Of a stretch of DNA of 64,000 bases, positions 16,201-24,826 are shown one piece after another. Position 1 is the stretch's first letter; the number at the start of each line of letters is the position of its first letter. The notes beneath the pieces were generated by a model. That model was not told the origin of the DNA. It saw only the letters and a list, made by a program, of their open reading frames with translations, and did no database searches. The stretch comes from Streptomyces nigrescens (GTDB lineage: Bacteria > Actinomycetota > Actinomycetes > Streptomycetales > Streptomycetaceae), in NCBI GenBank assembly GCA_024349765.1, contig AP026074.1, positions 310,001 to 374,000 on the forward strand. Reading direction: 5' to 3'. The position numbers were made by a program, and so were the translations under genes.

Positions 16201-16971
16201 ATATCAACGAAGCTGACCACGGTCGTCGTCGAGGCGTCGGACCCACGGCGCCTGGCCCGCTTCTGGGCACAGGCCCTGGAATGGGAACCGACCGCCGGTG
16301 GCTCGATCGCCGAGGGCTCGATCGCTGACGGTACGAGCGTCCGCCCACGCGGCGCGGGCGATGTCGGCCTGCTGTTCGTCCGCTCGCTGCGGCCGAAGAC
16401 CGCGAAGAACCGGGTACACCTGGATCTCGCGGGCGACGCGGACGAAGTGCGGCGCCTGCTCGCCCTGGGCGCCACCCGCCTGGACATCGGCCAGGGCGCG
16501 GTGCCGTGGGAGGTGCTCGCTGATCCGGAGGGCAACGAATTCTGTGTCCTGCCCAGGGCGGGTTCGCACGGTCGGCTTGCCCAGATATGCCAGGACGCCG
16601 CCGATCCGGGCAGCCAGGGCCGGTTCTGGGCGGAGGCGAGCGGCTGGTCCATCGTGGACGAGGGTGACTGGGGTATCAGTCTCACCTCGGCAGCCGGCGA
16701 CGGACCCACGCTGGTCATGGGCCCACCAGTGGCTCCCAAGGAGGGCCCGAACCGCCTTCAGTCGGCCCTCATGGCCAGCGCCGGCAGCGATCCCTCGGCC
16801 GAGGCGAAGCGCCTGCTGACCGCCGGTGCCTCACCCGTGGACATGAACAGGGCGGACATCGAAAGGACGGACATCGCCACGGGCGAGTCACGCCGACAGC
16901 TGCTTGCCGACCCCGAAGGGAACGAGTTCCTCATCCTGGGACGCTCGCAAGCCGAGCCGTCGGGCGCTTGA
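16201..16971 (+). CDS. VOC (glyoxalase-like) protein, two repeats, apparently without a normal start codon
   Basis: The coding frame begins where ATGTCAACGAAG would be expected but reads ATATCAACGAAG at 16201. A good ribosome site (AAGGGAAAGGA, 16183-16193) stands in the right place and no ATG, GTG or TTG occurs in frame until about 16447. The protein then starts STKLTTVVVEASDPRRLARF, the usual N-terminus of the family, and contains two VOC modules, each ending in LADPEGNEF. This is either rare ATA initiation, a start-codon mutation, or initiation at 16447 that removes half of the first module. Members of this group bind metals and small substrates; the function is unknown. Confidence 0.7.
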   Translation: MSTKLTTVVVEASDPRRLARFWAQALEWEPTAGGSIAEGSIADGTSVRPRGAGDVGLLFVRSLRPKTAKNRVHLDLAGDADEVRRLLALGATRLDIGQGAVPWEVLADPEGNEFCVLPRAGSHGRLAQICQDAADPGSQGRFWAEASGWSIVDEGDWGISLTSAAGDGPTLVMGPPVAPKEGPNRLQSALMASAGSDPSAEAKRLLTAGASPVDMNRADIERTDIATGESRRQLLADPEGNEFLILGRSQAEPSGA

Positions 16972-16984
16972 CGCACGAGCGGGT

Positions 16985-17311
16985 CTATCCGTCCTCCCGG
17001 CCGGGCAGCGGCGCCCCCCGGAGAAAGGCCCGGTAAGCGTCTGCGGCATCGTCCTCTATGGTCGGCCCGTCCGGTCCGTAGCGCGTGTCGCTCCGGTCGC
17101 GCTTCGGTCCTGAGACCCAGAAGTCCTCATGGGTTTCGACGTCGTAGAAGTTCGCGTCGGACAGGCCGAGGCCGGTGGCCCGCCGCAGGGTCCGCCCCTG
17201 GAAATAGGCCGTTTTCCACGTCTTGGAGAAGTCCACCCACCCGATCCACGAGGGTCCGCGATCGGTGTCATAGCCCGTTTTGAGCTGCACGAACATGATT
17301 CTGCGAGGCAT
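16985..17311 (-). CDS. Conserved hypothetical protein
   Basis: 108 residues. The sequence MFVQLKTGYDTDRGPSWIGW followed by SKTWKTAYFQGRTL and DANFYDV looks like a conserved small actinobacterial protein of unknown function. It is rich in Trp, Tyr and Asp and has no signal peptide, membrane segment or known catalytic motif. It lies tail to tail with the VOC gene. Confidence 0.7.
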   Translation of the reverse strand: MPRRIMFVQLKTGYDTDRGPSWIGWVDFSKTWKTAYFQGRTLRRATGLGLSDANFYDVETHEDFWVSGPKRDRSDTRYGPDGPTIEDDAADAYRAFLRGAPLPGREDG

Positions 17312-17436
17312 GGTCCCAGCTTGGCCGATCGTGCTGCTCCGGCAAACCGATTTCGTGGACCGACCGATGGCCCGAAGGAGGGGCTCGCCGGAAATGGAGG
17401 TGAGCGAGCGAAAGCGCCGGTCCTACGCTCACCTGC

Positions 17437-18483
17437 ATGAGCTCACCCACATATCCGCCCAAGCCCGCGCCCGGCGACCGCATAGCGATCATCTCGCCGT
17501 CCTCCGGCCTGCCGGGAGTCCTGCCGCTTCCCTACGAGTTGGGGCTCAAGCGGCTGCGCGAGGACTTCGGTCTGGAACCGGTGGAATACCCTGCCACGCG
17601 GAAGATGGGTGCCACGCCCCAGGAACGTGCCGACGACATCCATGCCGCGTTTGCCGATCCGACCATCAAGGCGGTGATGGCCACCATCGGAGGTGACGAC
17701 CAGATCACCGTGCTCCCACTGCTCGACCGGGAGTTGATCCGCGCCCACCCCAAGCCGTTCTTCGGCTACAGCGACAACACCAACCTGCTGATCGCTCTGC
17801 GCAATCTGGGCATCGTCGGCTACCACGGGGCCGCTGTGATGACCGAGCTCGGTCGCCCCTACGCCCTCCACCCGACCACCGCCGACTCGGTGCGGGCGGC
17901 ACTCTTCACCTCCGGTCCGTACGAACTCCGTCCCGTACAGCGCTACGGCGACACCTCCCGTGACTGGGCGGATCCGGCTACCTTCGACGTGGAGCCGGAT
18001 GCGCAGCCCGCCGAGGGCTGGGTCTGGCATCAGCCCGAGCGGGTCGTCGAGGGGCGGTCCTGGGGCGGCAACGTGGAGATCCTGTCCTGGCTGTTGATGG
18101 CGGACCGCGAGATCGAACGTGACTGTGCCGCCTATGAAGGCAGTGTGCTCTTCCTGGAGACCTCCGAGGAGTTGCCCAGCGGGGAAGAGGTCTTCCGGAT
18201 CTTGCGCAACATGGGCGAACGTGGCCTCCTGGCCCGCTTTCCCGCTCTGCTGATGGCCCGCGCCAAAGCCTGGTCCTTCGAGCAGCCGAACAATGCGGAG
18301 AGCAAGCGGCGTTACGCCGTTGAACAGCGCGAGGCGGTGCTGCGCGCGCTGGCTACGTACGCCCCGCACAGCATGGCGGTCTTCGACGTGGACTTCGGGC
18401 ACACCGACCCGCAACTGGTGATCCCGTACGGCGGCCTGGTGCGCGTGGACGGCCCGGCGCGGCGGATCACCGTGACGTACTGA
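17437..18483 (+). CDS. S66 family LD-carboxypeptidase-like protein (MccF type)
   Basis: 348 residues. The S66 catalytic set is visible: Ser in FFGYSDNTNL (about residues 105-114), Glu in VLFLETSEE (about 238-246) and His in DFGHTDPQ (about 308-315). The N-terminal PKPAPGDRIAIISPSSG is also typical. The branch with ETSEE resembles MccF, which cleaves acyl-sulfamoyl-adenylates such as processed microcin C and gives self-immunity; other S66 enzymes trim the peptidoglycan tetrapeptide. There is no signal peptide, so it acts in the cytoplasm. It may detoxify aminoacyl nucleotide antibiotics or recycle muropeptides. Confidence 0.85.
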   Translation: MSSPTYPPKPAPGDRIAIISPSSGLPGVLPLPYELGLKRLREDFGLEPVEYPATRKMGATPQERADDIHAAFADPTIKAVMATIGGDDQITVLPLLDRELIRAHPKPFFGYSDNTNLLIALRNLGIVGYHGAAVMTELGRPYALHPTTADSVRAALFTSGPYELRPVQRYGDTSRDWADPATFDVEPDAQPAEGWVWHQPERVVEGRSWGGNVEILSWLLMADREIERDCAAYEGSVLFLETSEELPSGEEVFRILRNMGERGLLARFPALLMARAKAWSFEQPNNAESKRRYAVEQREAVLRALATYAPHSMAVFDVDFGHTDPQLVIPYGGLVRVDGPARRITVTY

Positions 18484-18500
18484 CGACTCCGGGGGTTGGT

Positions 18501-18534
18501 GGGCTGGTGGCCGGCACGCGGTGGCCACCAGCCC
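18501..18534. terminator. Perfect 12-bp hairpin between convergent genes
   Basis: GGGCTGGTGGCC at 18501-18512 and GGCCACCAGCCC at 18523-18534 are perfectly complementary with a 10-nt loop. It lies 17 bp after the S66 gene and just past the stop of the convergent GNAT gene, and can end transcription from both sides. Confidence 0.7.
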
Positions 18535-18539
18535 TCGGC

Positions 18540-19064
18540 TCAGCGGAGTTCGCTCGCCAGCAGGCCCATCGTGAACATGTCGTACCACTTGCCGTCCCGG
18601 CGGAAGACCTGACGAAGACGGCCCTCCTCGACGAAGCCGACCTTCTCGTAGACCCTGCGCGCGGCATGGTTCTCCGTGACCACGGTCAGCGTCACCTTGT
18701 GCAGACGCATGTCCTCGAAGCCGTAGCGGCAGATCGTCCGCATCGCATCGGTGGCGTAACCCTTGCCCCAGTACGACTTCTCGCCCAGGTAGATGTCGAG
18801 TTTCGCGATGCCTTTCTCCGGCTCGGCGTCCTGCAGCATGACCAGGCCGATGAGCGTGCCGTCGGCGAGAGCCTCGATGCCGAGGAGCAAGTCGCCGTAG
18901 GCGTTGCGGGGGCGTTCCGCTTGCCACTTGCGGACCTGTTCGACCGAGTGCGGATAGGTGTCGTCCATCCACCGCATGACCTCGGGGTCGTGATTCCAGC
19001 GCCACAGCGCGTCGGCATCCGCCGGGCCCATCGCCCGCAGTGTGACCAGTTCTCCGAGTGGCAC
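18540..19064 (-). CDS. GNAT family N-acetyltransferase (RimJ/RimL-like)
   Basis: 174 residues, a single GNAT domain. The opening LVTLRAMGPADADALWRW and the acetyl-CoA loop in GEKSYWGKGYATDAMRTIC (about residues 93-111), then VVTENHAARRVYEKVGFVEEG, are typical of the RimJ/RimL-like subgroup, which acetylates protein N-termini or small amines. The substrate is unknown. It has its own short upstream region. A hairpin with perfect TCGCCCAC/GTGGGCGA arms lies at 19129-19159 upstream. Confidence 0.88.
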   Translation of the reverse strand: MPLGELVTLRAMGPADADALWRWNHDPEVMRWMDDTYPHSVEQVRKWQAERPRNAYGDLLLGIEALADGTLIGLVMLQDAEPEKGIAKLDIYLGEKSYWGKGYATDAMRTICRYGFEDMRLHKVTLTVVTENHAARRVYEKVGFVEEGRLRQVFRRDGKWYDMFTMGLLASELR

Positions 19065-19298
19065 GCCGCCGACCCCTTACGTATCCCGTGACCATGTGAG
19101 GAACCACGAAGTGATACCACGCTCAAGATCGCCCACTCAATGGGTTTCCGGGTGGGCGAAACAGTGGCCAGGGCGAGCGGCGCTCACTCTTGGGAGTGCT
19201 CGAACGTCTCCACAGCCCATCATCTTGTCGCCGGGGCTTCCCACCTCCGGTCCCACCCGCATGCGGGGCGACGGCGCCGTGCTCGACGAAGGCGCCCC

Positions 19299-19337
19299 GC
19301 CTGCCTGGCAGGTGTGTGACGTGCCTGCCTGGCAGGT
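19299..19337. repeat. Two copies of a 15-bp inverted-repeat unit
   Basis: GCCTGCCTGGCAGGT occurs at 19299-19313 and 19323-19337, a 24-bp step or about two helical turns. Each copy contains the perfect inverted repeat CCTGCC-T-GGCAGG. They end 8 bp from the stop codon of the Lys/Ala-rich gene. They may be a double terminator stem or paired binding sites. Confidence 0.5.
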
Positions 19338-19345
19338 AGGTGAGG

Positions 19346-20140
19346 TCAGACTGCCGCGTACGTGCCCCGCCCCGGACGCGTCACCAGCTTCTGCTGCTTC
19401 GCGACCCGATCGAGGGTGTTGCGAACGGATTCGATCTGGCCCGGGGTGGCCTCCCGTCCCAGCGCCGCGTTGATCTCACGCGCACGCATCGGCGCGCCGG
19501 AATTCTTGAGCACGGCGAGCGCGGCATCGATGAGCTTGCCCGCGCCCTCGTCAGCCGGCTGGGCGGTGGCGGCCCGCTTGGAAGCCGCCTTCTTCGCCTT
19601 CGGCGTTGCGGGCGCGGCGGTCTTCTTCGTCGCCTTGTTCGGCGTCGCCTTCTTTGCCGCCGTCTTCTTGGTGGCGCGCTTCTTGTCGGTGCTGGCCTTG
19701 GTGGCGCTGGGCTTGGTGGCGCTGGGCTTGGTGGCGCTGGACTTGGCGGTGTTGGACTTGGCGCGCGAAGACGCTGCGGCACGTGGCTGTGGCACGACGG
19801 ACGCCGCTCGCTCCGGCTCGCCGGCCGACTCAGGCGCGACAGTCACGTTCGGCTCGGGCGAGTCCTCGCCGGCGTCGCCTGCCGGTTCGACCGCGGCCGG
19901 CTCCTCGGGCGTAAGCCCCGGCGAGGCAGTGGCGGGCGCAGACTGGCCGACCGGGGCAGCGGCGCCGGTCAGGACGCGCAGGTGCTCCAGGGCCTCGCGG
20001 GTGGAGCTGGCCCGTTGGACCACGCCTTCGAGTTGCTCGCGCAACAGCCTTTCCTGCTCCTCAAGTCCCGGCAGGGTGCTTTTGAGGTTTTCGATGGTCT
20101 GGAGGAGAACGGAGTCAGTCATGGGAACGGAGTCAGTCAT
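19346..20140 (-). CDS. Lys/Ala-rich protein with N-terminal coiled coil and C-terminal winged helix
   Basis: 264 residues from the ATG at 20140; an internal ATG six codons on follows a duplicated MTDSV. Three parts are visible. Residues about 8-55 form a probable coiled coil (TIENLKSTLPGLEEQERLLR). Residues about 60-195 are low-complexity, first acidic and then histone-like and Lys/Ala/Thr-rich with repeated SATKP units. Residues about 200-264 form a winged-helix-like domain (REINAALGREATPGQIESV, then RNTLDRVAKQQKLVTRPGRG). The basic tail suggests binding to DNA and a nucleoid-associated or gene-silencing role, by analogy with actinobacterial proteins that join histone-H1-like tails to DNA-binding domains. 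No named family is assigned. Confidence 0.8.
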   Translation of the reverse strand: MTDSVPMTDSVLLQTIENLKSTLPGLEEQERLLREQLEGVVQRASSTREALEHLRVLTGAAAPVGQSAPATASPGLTPEEPAAVEPAGDAGEDSPEPNVTVAPESAGEPERAASVVPQPRAAASSRAKSNTAKSSATKPSATKPSATKASTDKKRATKKTAAKKATPNKATKKTAAPATPKAKKAASKRAATAQPADEGAGKLIDAALAVLKNSGAPMRAREINAALGREATPGQIESVRNTLDRVAKQQKLVTRPGRGTYAAV

Positions 20141-20575
20141 GTGTGTCCTAACTTCGCAGCGATGAGCGCGATCGCAAGTCACCGTACCTCCCCAACAGTC
20201 ACAAGGCACGAGGTGAGGCGCGGTCTTTCGAGTGGGCAGTGTGGTGAGCGCTGTCGGCAGGATCTCCGACTACGAGCGGTTTCCCCGGTATTTTGCGGTC
20301 AATCACCGACCTTGCTCGCCACCGTGTCAGGACTGGTATTGACGGTGCCGGCCCTCACACGGGCGACCTGATCAGTGCGAACGCGCACGGGGACAGGAGG
20401 CGATCAATGGGAATTGCGGCCCTACGATCACCCGCACGAGGTCACCCGAGTCTTGGTCCAATAGGTCGTGATGACTGCAGAGCTGTTCACGACTGGCCGA
20501 GTTTCCGGCCTTGTCCCTCTGCGCCGAGTGCGGCAACTCACTTAAAGCCGACCATTGGCCACCGGTCGATACGGC
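20141..20575. other. Intergenic stretch between two leftward genes
   Basis: It should contain the promoter of the Lys/Ala-rich gene and the end of the helR transcript. On the + strand a perfect AGGAGG precedes an ATG at 20407 with a 60-codon frame, but the predicted peptide has no protein-like character. No convincing terminator or repeat is seen. Confidence 0.3.
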
Positions 20576-22750
20576 TCAGTGCCTCGTGAGGATGATGAGT
20601 TGCTGGGTCGCTCGGGTCATCGCCACATAGCGGTCCACCGCTCCTTCGATGCCCTCGCCGAATTCCTCCGGATCGACGAGGACGACCAGGTCGAACTCGA
20701 GCCCCTTCGACAGCTCCGGAGTCAGCGACCGGACGCGGGAGGTCGTCGGGAACGTGGGATCGCCGATGACGCAGGCGATTCCGTCGGGGTGTGCGGCGAG
20801 CCAGGTGGTGAGGAGGGAGTCCAGGTCGGAGGCGGATCCGTGGGTGACGGGGATGCCGTTGCTGCGGATGGAGGTCGGCACATTGGCGTCCGGGAGCACG
20901 GCCCGGATGACCGGCTCGGCTTCCGTCATGACTTCTTCCGGCGTGCGGTAGTTGATGCTCAGGGAGGCCAGGTTGATCCGGTCGAGACCGATCCGTTCGA
21001 GCCGTTCCTGCCAGGTCTCTGTGAACCCGTGCCTGGCCTGGGCGCGGTCCCCGACGATGGTGAAGCTCCGGGACGGGCAGCGCAGCAGCAGCATCTGCCA
21101 TTCGGCGTCGGTCAGTTCCTGGGCCTCGTCCACGACGATGTGCGCGAAGGGACCGGCGAGCCGGTCCAGGTCGGCGGTGGGCAGTTCGGACTCGTCGACC
21201 AGGCTGACCTGGGCGTCCGCGCCGCGCAGCATCGTCACCAGACCTTCGCCGTCGTCACCGTCGGCCCCGGAGCTGGCTGCGGCCTCGATGAGGTTGTCGA
21301 CGACCTGCGTCATGCGCTCGCGCTGGGCGGCGAGGACGGCCTCGTGCCGGCGCTTGCGCCGGGCGGCCTCCGGGTCGCCGAGCCGCTGCCGTGCCGCGTC
21401 CAGGAGCGGCAGGTCGGACACCGTCCAGGCCTGGGGGGCTTCCTTGCGCTGCAGTGTGCGGATCTCGTCGCGGCTGAGCCAGGGAGCGCACAGCCGCAGG
21501 TAGGCGGGTACCGACCACAGGTCGCCGACGAGGTCGGCGGCTTCGAGCAGCGGCCATGCGCGGTTGAGGGTGGTGACCAGCTCTTCGTCGTGCGCCAGCG
21601 ACCTCCGGAAGAGGTCGGGCGAGACGTCGGCGTTGAGCTTGTCCAGCAGGATCGCGACCAGTTCGTCCCAGACCTGCTCGCGCCCCTCGTTGTGCGGAGT
21701 GCCTGGCTCTGGTGCGTCGAACGCCTCGGCCCAGTCGTCGGCGCTCAGCCAGATGTCGGCCCAGTCGGTCGTGACCGTCATCCCCTCGGCGGGCGGCTCC
21801 TCGTAGAACCTCACGGCCGTCTCGATCGCCCTCACCATGCCTGCGGACGACTTCAGGCGGGCCACGTCCGGATCGGCTTCCGTGGCTGCTGTGGCTCCCT
21901 CGTCGACAAGGTCCCGGAGGGTGGCCGTCTGCACCCCCTCCTCTCCGAGGCTGGGCAGGACGTCGGCGACGTAGGCCAGGTAGGGCCGGTGCGGTCCGAC
22001 GAACAGCACACCGCCCCGGCGGTGGTGACTGAGGCGAGGGTCGGAGTAGAGGAGGTAGGCGGAGCGGTGCAGGGCGACGACGGTCTTGCCCGTACCCGGA
22101 CCGCCGTCGACGACGAGAGCGCCGCGGGATCCCGCACGGATGATGGCGTCCTGGTCGGCCTGGATGGTGCCGAGCACGTCTCGCATCCGTGCCGAGCGGT
22201 TGCCGCCCAGGCTGGCGATGAAGGCCGACTGGTCGTCCAGCGCGGCGTGCCGTTCAAGCCCGTCGGCGGTGAACACCTCGTCCCAGTAGTCGCTGATCCG
22301 GCCACCGGTCCAGCGGTACCTGCGGCGGCTTGCCAGTCCCATCGGGTTGGCGTGGGTGGCTCCGAAGAACGGTTCGGCGGCGGGGGAGCGCCAGTCGACC
22401 AGCAGCCGACGCCCCGCGCTGTCGGTGAGGCCGAGTCGTCCTATGTACACGGGCTCGGGGTTGTCCGCGCTGACCATGCGCCCGAGGCACAGGTCCAGAC
22501 CGAAGCGACGCAGTGCGCGCAGGCGGGCGGTGAGCCGGTGGATCTCCGCGTCCCGGTCCATCGCCTGCCGGCCCATGCCGCCGGGCGCCTTGCGCTCGGC
22601 GTCGAGGCGGTCCGACAGTTCGGCGATGGTCTGCTGGAGGCTCTCCGCGATGGCCGCGAAGTGCTGCTCGTCGCCGGCGATCAGCGACGGGTCGGCCTTG
22701 GGGGAGAGGTGGTCGGGAAGGTCAAACACGCTGGTGGTCAGCGGGTTCAC
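20576..22750 (-). CDS. helR: HelR, RNA polymerase-displacing ATPase giving rifamycin resistance
   Basis: 724 residues from GTG 22750 (GGAG eight bases upstream). It is a UvrD/HelD-like superfamily I ATPase: Walker A GGPGTGKT (about 233-240), VVDEAQELTDAEW as motif II (about 555), SINYRTPEEV as motif IV and VAMTRATQQLIILTRH as motif VI at the very end. The N-terminal coiled coil (about 20-75) corresponds to the arm that HelD-like proteins push into the RNA polymerase channel. HelR is known from Streptomyces to dislodge rifamycins from RNA polymerase. The identification is supported by a rifamycin-associated element about 190 bp upstream, which matches the one before rph in this window. Confidence 0.9.
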   Translation of the reverse strand: MNPLTTSVFDLPDHLSPKADPSLIAGDEQHFAAIAESLQQTIAELSDRLDAERKAPGGMGRQAMDRDAEIHRLTARLRALRRFGLDLCLGRMVSADNPEPVYIGRLGLTDSAGRRLLVDWRSPAAEPFFGATHANPMGLASRRRYRWTGGRISDYWDEVFTADGLERHAALDDQSAFIASLGGNRSARMRDVLGTIQADQDAIIRAGSRGALVVDGGPGTGKTVVALHRSAYLLYSDPRLSHHRRGGVLFVGPHRPYLAYVADVLPSLGEEGVQTATLRDLVDEGATAATEADPDVARLKSSAGMVRAIETAVRFYEEPPAEGMTVTTDWADIWLSADDWAEAFDAPEPGTPHNEGREQVWDELVAILLDKLNADVSPDLFRRSLAHDEELVTTLNRAWPLLEAADLVGDLWSVPAYLRLCAPWLSRDEIRTLQRKEAPQAWTVSDLPLLDAARQRLGDPEAARRKRRHEAVLAAQRERMTQVVDNLIEAAASSGADGDDGEGLVTMLRGADAQVSLVDESELPTADLDRLAGPFAHIVVDEAQELTDAEWQMLLLRCPSRSFTIVGDRAQARHGFTETWQERLERIGLDRINLASLSINYRTPEEVMTEAEPVIRAVLPDANVPTSIRSNGIPVTHGSASDLDSLLTTWLAAHPDGIACVIGDPTFPTTSRVRSLTPELSKGLEFDLVVLVDPEEFGEGIEGAVDRYVAMTRATQQLIILTRH

Positions 22751-22938
22751 GGCATTGGCTCCGATCTGAGGTCGCCGGCTCGCGACCCTTGCGCGCGGCA
22801 ATGTGTCTGGAACGTGTCTGGAACTGGTGTGACGAACCCGGTGGCCTCGACCGCCCCATACGTCGACGACAACACCCGCACTGTGCGACACCCGTTGTTG
22901 CTAGGTGTGGGCTTCGGCCGGTGATTGTGCGGCACGAA

Positions 22939-22961
22939 GGGGGCCTTGCCGCAAGGCCCCC
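22939..22961 (-). promoter_or_regulatory. Rifamycin-associated element (RAE) of helR
   Basis: A perfect 23-bp inverted repeat with 11-bp arms around one central base. The inner part, CCTTGC-C-GCAAGG on the + strand, is the core of the RAE known upstream of rifamycin resistance genes in actinomycetes. It lies between the TATA-like box and the helR start, so if transcription begins at that box it would be copied into RNA as a strong hairpin. Confidence 0.85.
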
Positions 22962-23007
22962 TATGCGCTATATGTTGAGAGTGGCAAGGAGTGGATAACT
23001 CCTTGCC
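22962..23007 (-). promoter_or_regulatory. Conserved promoter block and upstream inverted repeat of helR
   Basis: Read on the minus strand, an inverted repeat (GGCAAGGAG, 7-nt spacer, CTCCTTGCC; 22983-23007) is followed by ACTCTCAACATATAGCGC (22965-22982) and then the RAE. The same 18-mer and the same inverted repeat arms stand before rph at 53036-53077, so the block is a shared control element. The TATA-like part is the likely -10 region; a -35 box is not obvious, which suggests activator or alternative control. Confidence 0.75.
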
Positions 23008-23112
23008 TTTGTCTTTGCCTCCTTTCGTCCGCTACGCACGGACCGCGTCCGCGACGAACGGACAGCGTCATGCCGATGGGGTGGCCCCGCCCACGGGTGG
23101 CCCGGCCCCGGC

Positions 23113-23502
23113 CTAGGCTTCGGTGCGCTTCTCCAGGCGGCTGCCCCGCGGCAGGGTGACGGACAGGATGTCGCTGGGGGCGTCCAGTGCCATGCGGTGC
23201 CATCGTCCGCGCGGCACGATGGCTGCGGTGCCAGCCGTCAGCTTGATCTCCTCTTCCTTGTCTCCCGGCTGATCCGGGCGGAGGACGAGGCGTATTCCCC
23301 CGGTGAGGCAGGACACGAGTTCGTCCGCGTCGGAGTGGACTTCCCAGTGGTCGGCGTGCACCTCGGCGTCGGTCTGCACACGGAAGGCCATCAACTGCCA
23401 GCCCTCCCGCTCGGCGTCGAACACAGGCTGCTCAGCGCGCACCTGGCCGTCTTGGCGAAGGTGGATGAAGGAGGAGAAGAGATCGATGGGGGTGAGAGTC
23501 AT
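23113..23502 (-). CDS. Cupin-domain protein
   Basis: 129 residues. The cupin motifs are HADHWEVHSDADELVSCLTGG (about residues 49-69) and PRGRWHRMAL (about 97-106), but with fewer metal-binding His than canonical enzymes. It is more likely a sugar- or small-molecule-binding cupin than a dioxygenase. It lies 52 bp after the serine hydrolase gene on the same strand and is probably in its operon. Confidence 0.85.
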   Translation of the reverse strand: MTLTPIDLFSSFIHLRQDGQVRAEQPVFDAEREGWQLMAFRVQTDAEVHADHWEVHSDADELVSCLTGGIRLVLRPDQPGDKEEEIKLTAGTAAIVPRGRWHRMALDAPSDILSVTLPRGSRLEKRTEA

Positions 23503-23554
23503 GCCGGGAGGTCCTTCCTGCGGTGTTCTTTCATCGGATGGTGGAAAGGGCAGG

Positions 23555-24826
23555 TCACGTCGGCTGCCCGGGCTCGGCCTGGTGGGTTCCGTCGCCGCAC
23601 ACCGCTCGCCGGTACAGGGTCGACAGCGCGTCGTCGATGGGGTGGTGTTGCGGCTTCCCCGAAGAGTCGATCTTGTTCCACCTCGCGAGGTTCATCGCGA
23701 GGGACATCTGCCGCTTTCCGTCTGCGCTGGTCAGGGAGAGCGTGGAGGCGCCCCAGACGGTGCCGTCGTGGCCCCAGAAGGTGCCGCAACCCGGGAACGT
23801 GACCTTGTGCAGGCCGAGGCCGTAGTTGATCATCGTCCCGTCCAGGGCGCGGACCGGCACGGTGCGCTGCATCTGCGTCAGCGATGAATGGTTGACGATC
23901 TCGCCGTTGAGCAGTTGGCCGTAGAAGTCGTTGAGGTCCTCCATGGTCGATACCAGCGCGGCTCCGGTGCTCACCCAGGAGGCGTCGTAGACGCTGTAGT
24001 CGCGTGGCGGGTCGATCAGGCCGAACAGCGACTCGTACATCCGCGAGTGCGGTCCCTCGATGTGCGGGCCGGTGGGGAATTCGGTGTGGTGGAGCCCGGC
24101 GGGCTCGATGATCTTCCGGGTGATGTACTCCTCCGCCGGGGCGCCGGTGACCTGCTGCAGGAGTTGGCCGAGGAGCAGGTAGTTGGTGTTGGAGTATGTC
24201 CCGGTCGGGCTTCCGGGCTCGCCGACGGGAGGCGCCGTGAGCCCCATTTCGATCAGTTCGGTCGGGTGGAACGTCCGGAACCGGTTGTCGTCCAGGCTCT
24301 CGGGTGAGACGTCGGACAGTGAAGGGAAGCCGCGGAAGGACGGGAAGGCGGAGGGGAGGTAATCGGGGATGCCGCTGGTGTTGTTGAGCAGCATCCGGAC
24401 CGTGATGCTTTCGCCGCGCTCTCCCGGTACCAGCCGCCGCAGATAGTGGCCGATCGGCGCATCGAGCTCGATCCGGCCCTCTTCGACCTGCTGCAGGATC
24501 GCGGCGGCGGTGAAGGTCTTGGTGACGCTGCCGACGCGGTGGCGCATGTCGGGTGTGACGGGGCGACCGGTATCGACGTCGGCGACGCCGGACGCGCCGC
24601 GCCATACCTGGCCGGAGTCACGTACCTCGGCGTAGATGCCCGGCATCCCCGCACGGTGGATGCCGTCCAGGGCGGACTGCAGCTCCGCGGGATCGAAGCC
24701 GGTGGACGGGCTCGTGCTGCCGGCCGGCACGGCTCCCGTCTCGTCGGGCGCGGGGGCCGCCGCGACCGTGCCTGCACCCACGCTCGGCGCGCCCACGTCT
24801 CCGTTTGCGGCCAGTCGGTTCTTCAC
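23555..24826 (-). CDS. Serine hydrolase of the beta-lactamase / D-alanyl-D-alanine carboxypeptidase family
   Basis: 423 residues from the GTG at 24826, which has GAGAGGA upstream. The three catalytic motifs are SVTK (about residue 103), YSN (about 218) and the HDG of FWGHDGTVWG (about 360), as in class C beta-lactamase-like esterases and peptidases. The N-terminus (about 1-45) is Ala/Pro-rich without a convincing signal peptide, so the location is uncertain. The length fits the family. Downstream and probably cotranscribed is the cupin gene. The substrate is unknown. Confidence 0.87.
   Translation of the reverse strand: MKNRLAANGDVGAPSVGAGTVAAAPAPDETGAVPAGSTSPSTGFDPAELQSALDGIHRAGMPGIYAEVRDSGQVWRGASGVADVDTGRPVTPDMRHRVGSVTKTFTAAAILQQVEEGRIELDAPIGHYLRRLVPGERGESITVRMLLNNTSGIPDYLPSAFPSFRGFPSLSDVSPESLDDNRFRTFHPTELIEMGLTAPPVGEPGSPTGTYSNTNYLLLGQLLQQVTGAPAEEYITRKIIEPAGLHHTEFPTGPHIEGPHSRMYESLFGLIDPPRDYSVYDASWVSTGAALVSTMEDLNDFYGQLLNGEIVNHSSLTQMQRTVPVRALDGTMINYGLGLHKVTFPGCGTFWGHDGTVWGASTLSLTSADGKRQMSLAMNLARWNKIDSSGKPQHHPIDDALSTLYRRAVCGDGTHQAEPGQPT

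Noticed and set aside
20407-20589. Small + strand frame with a perfect AGGAGG site
   Set aside because: The peptide is a mix of Arg/Ser/Pro without secondary structure pattern and it runs into the helR end. It is kept as a note in the intergenic entry only.
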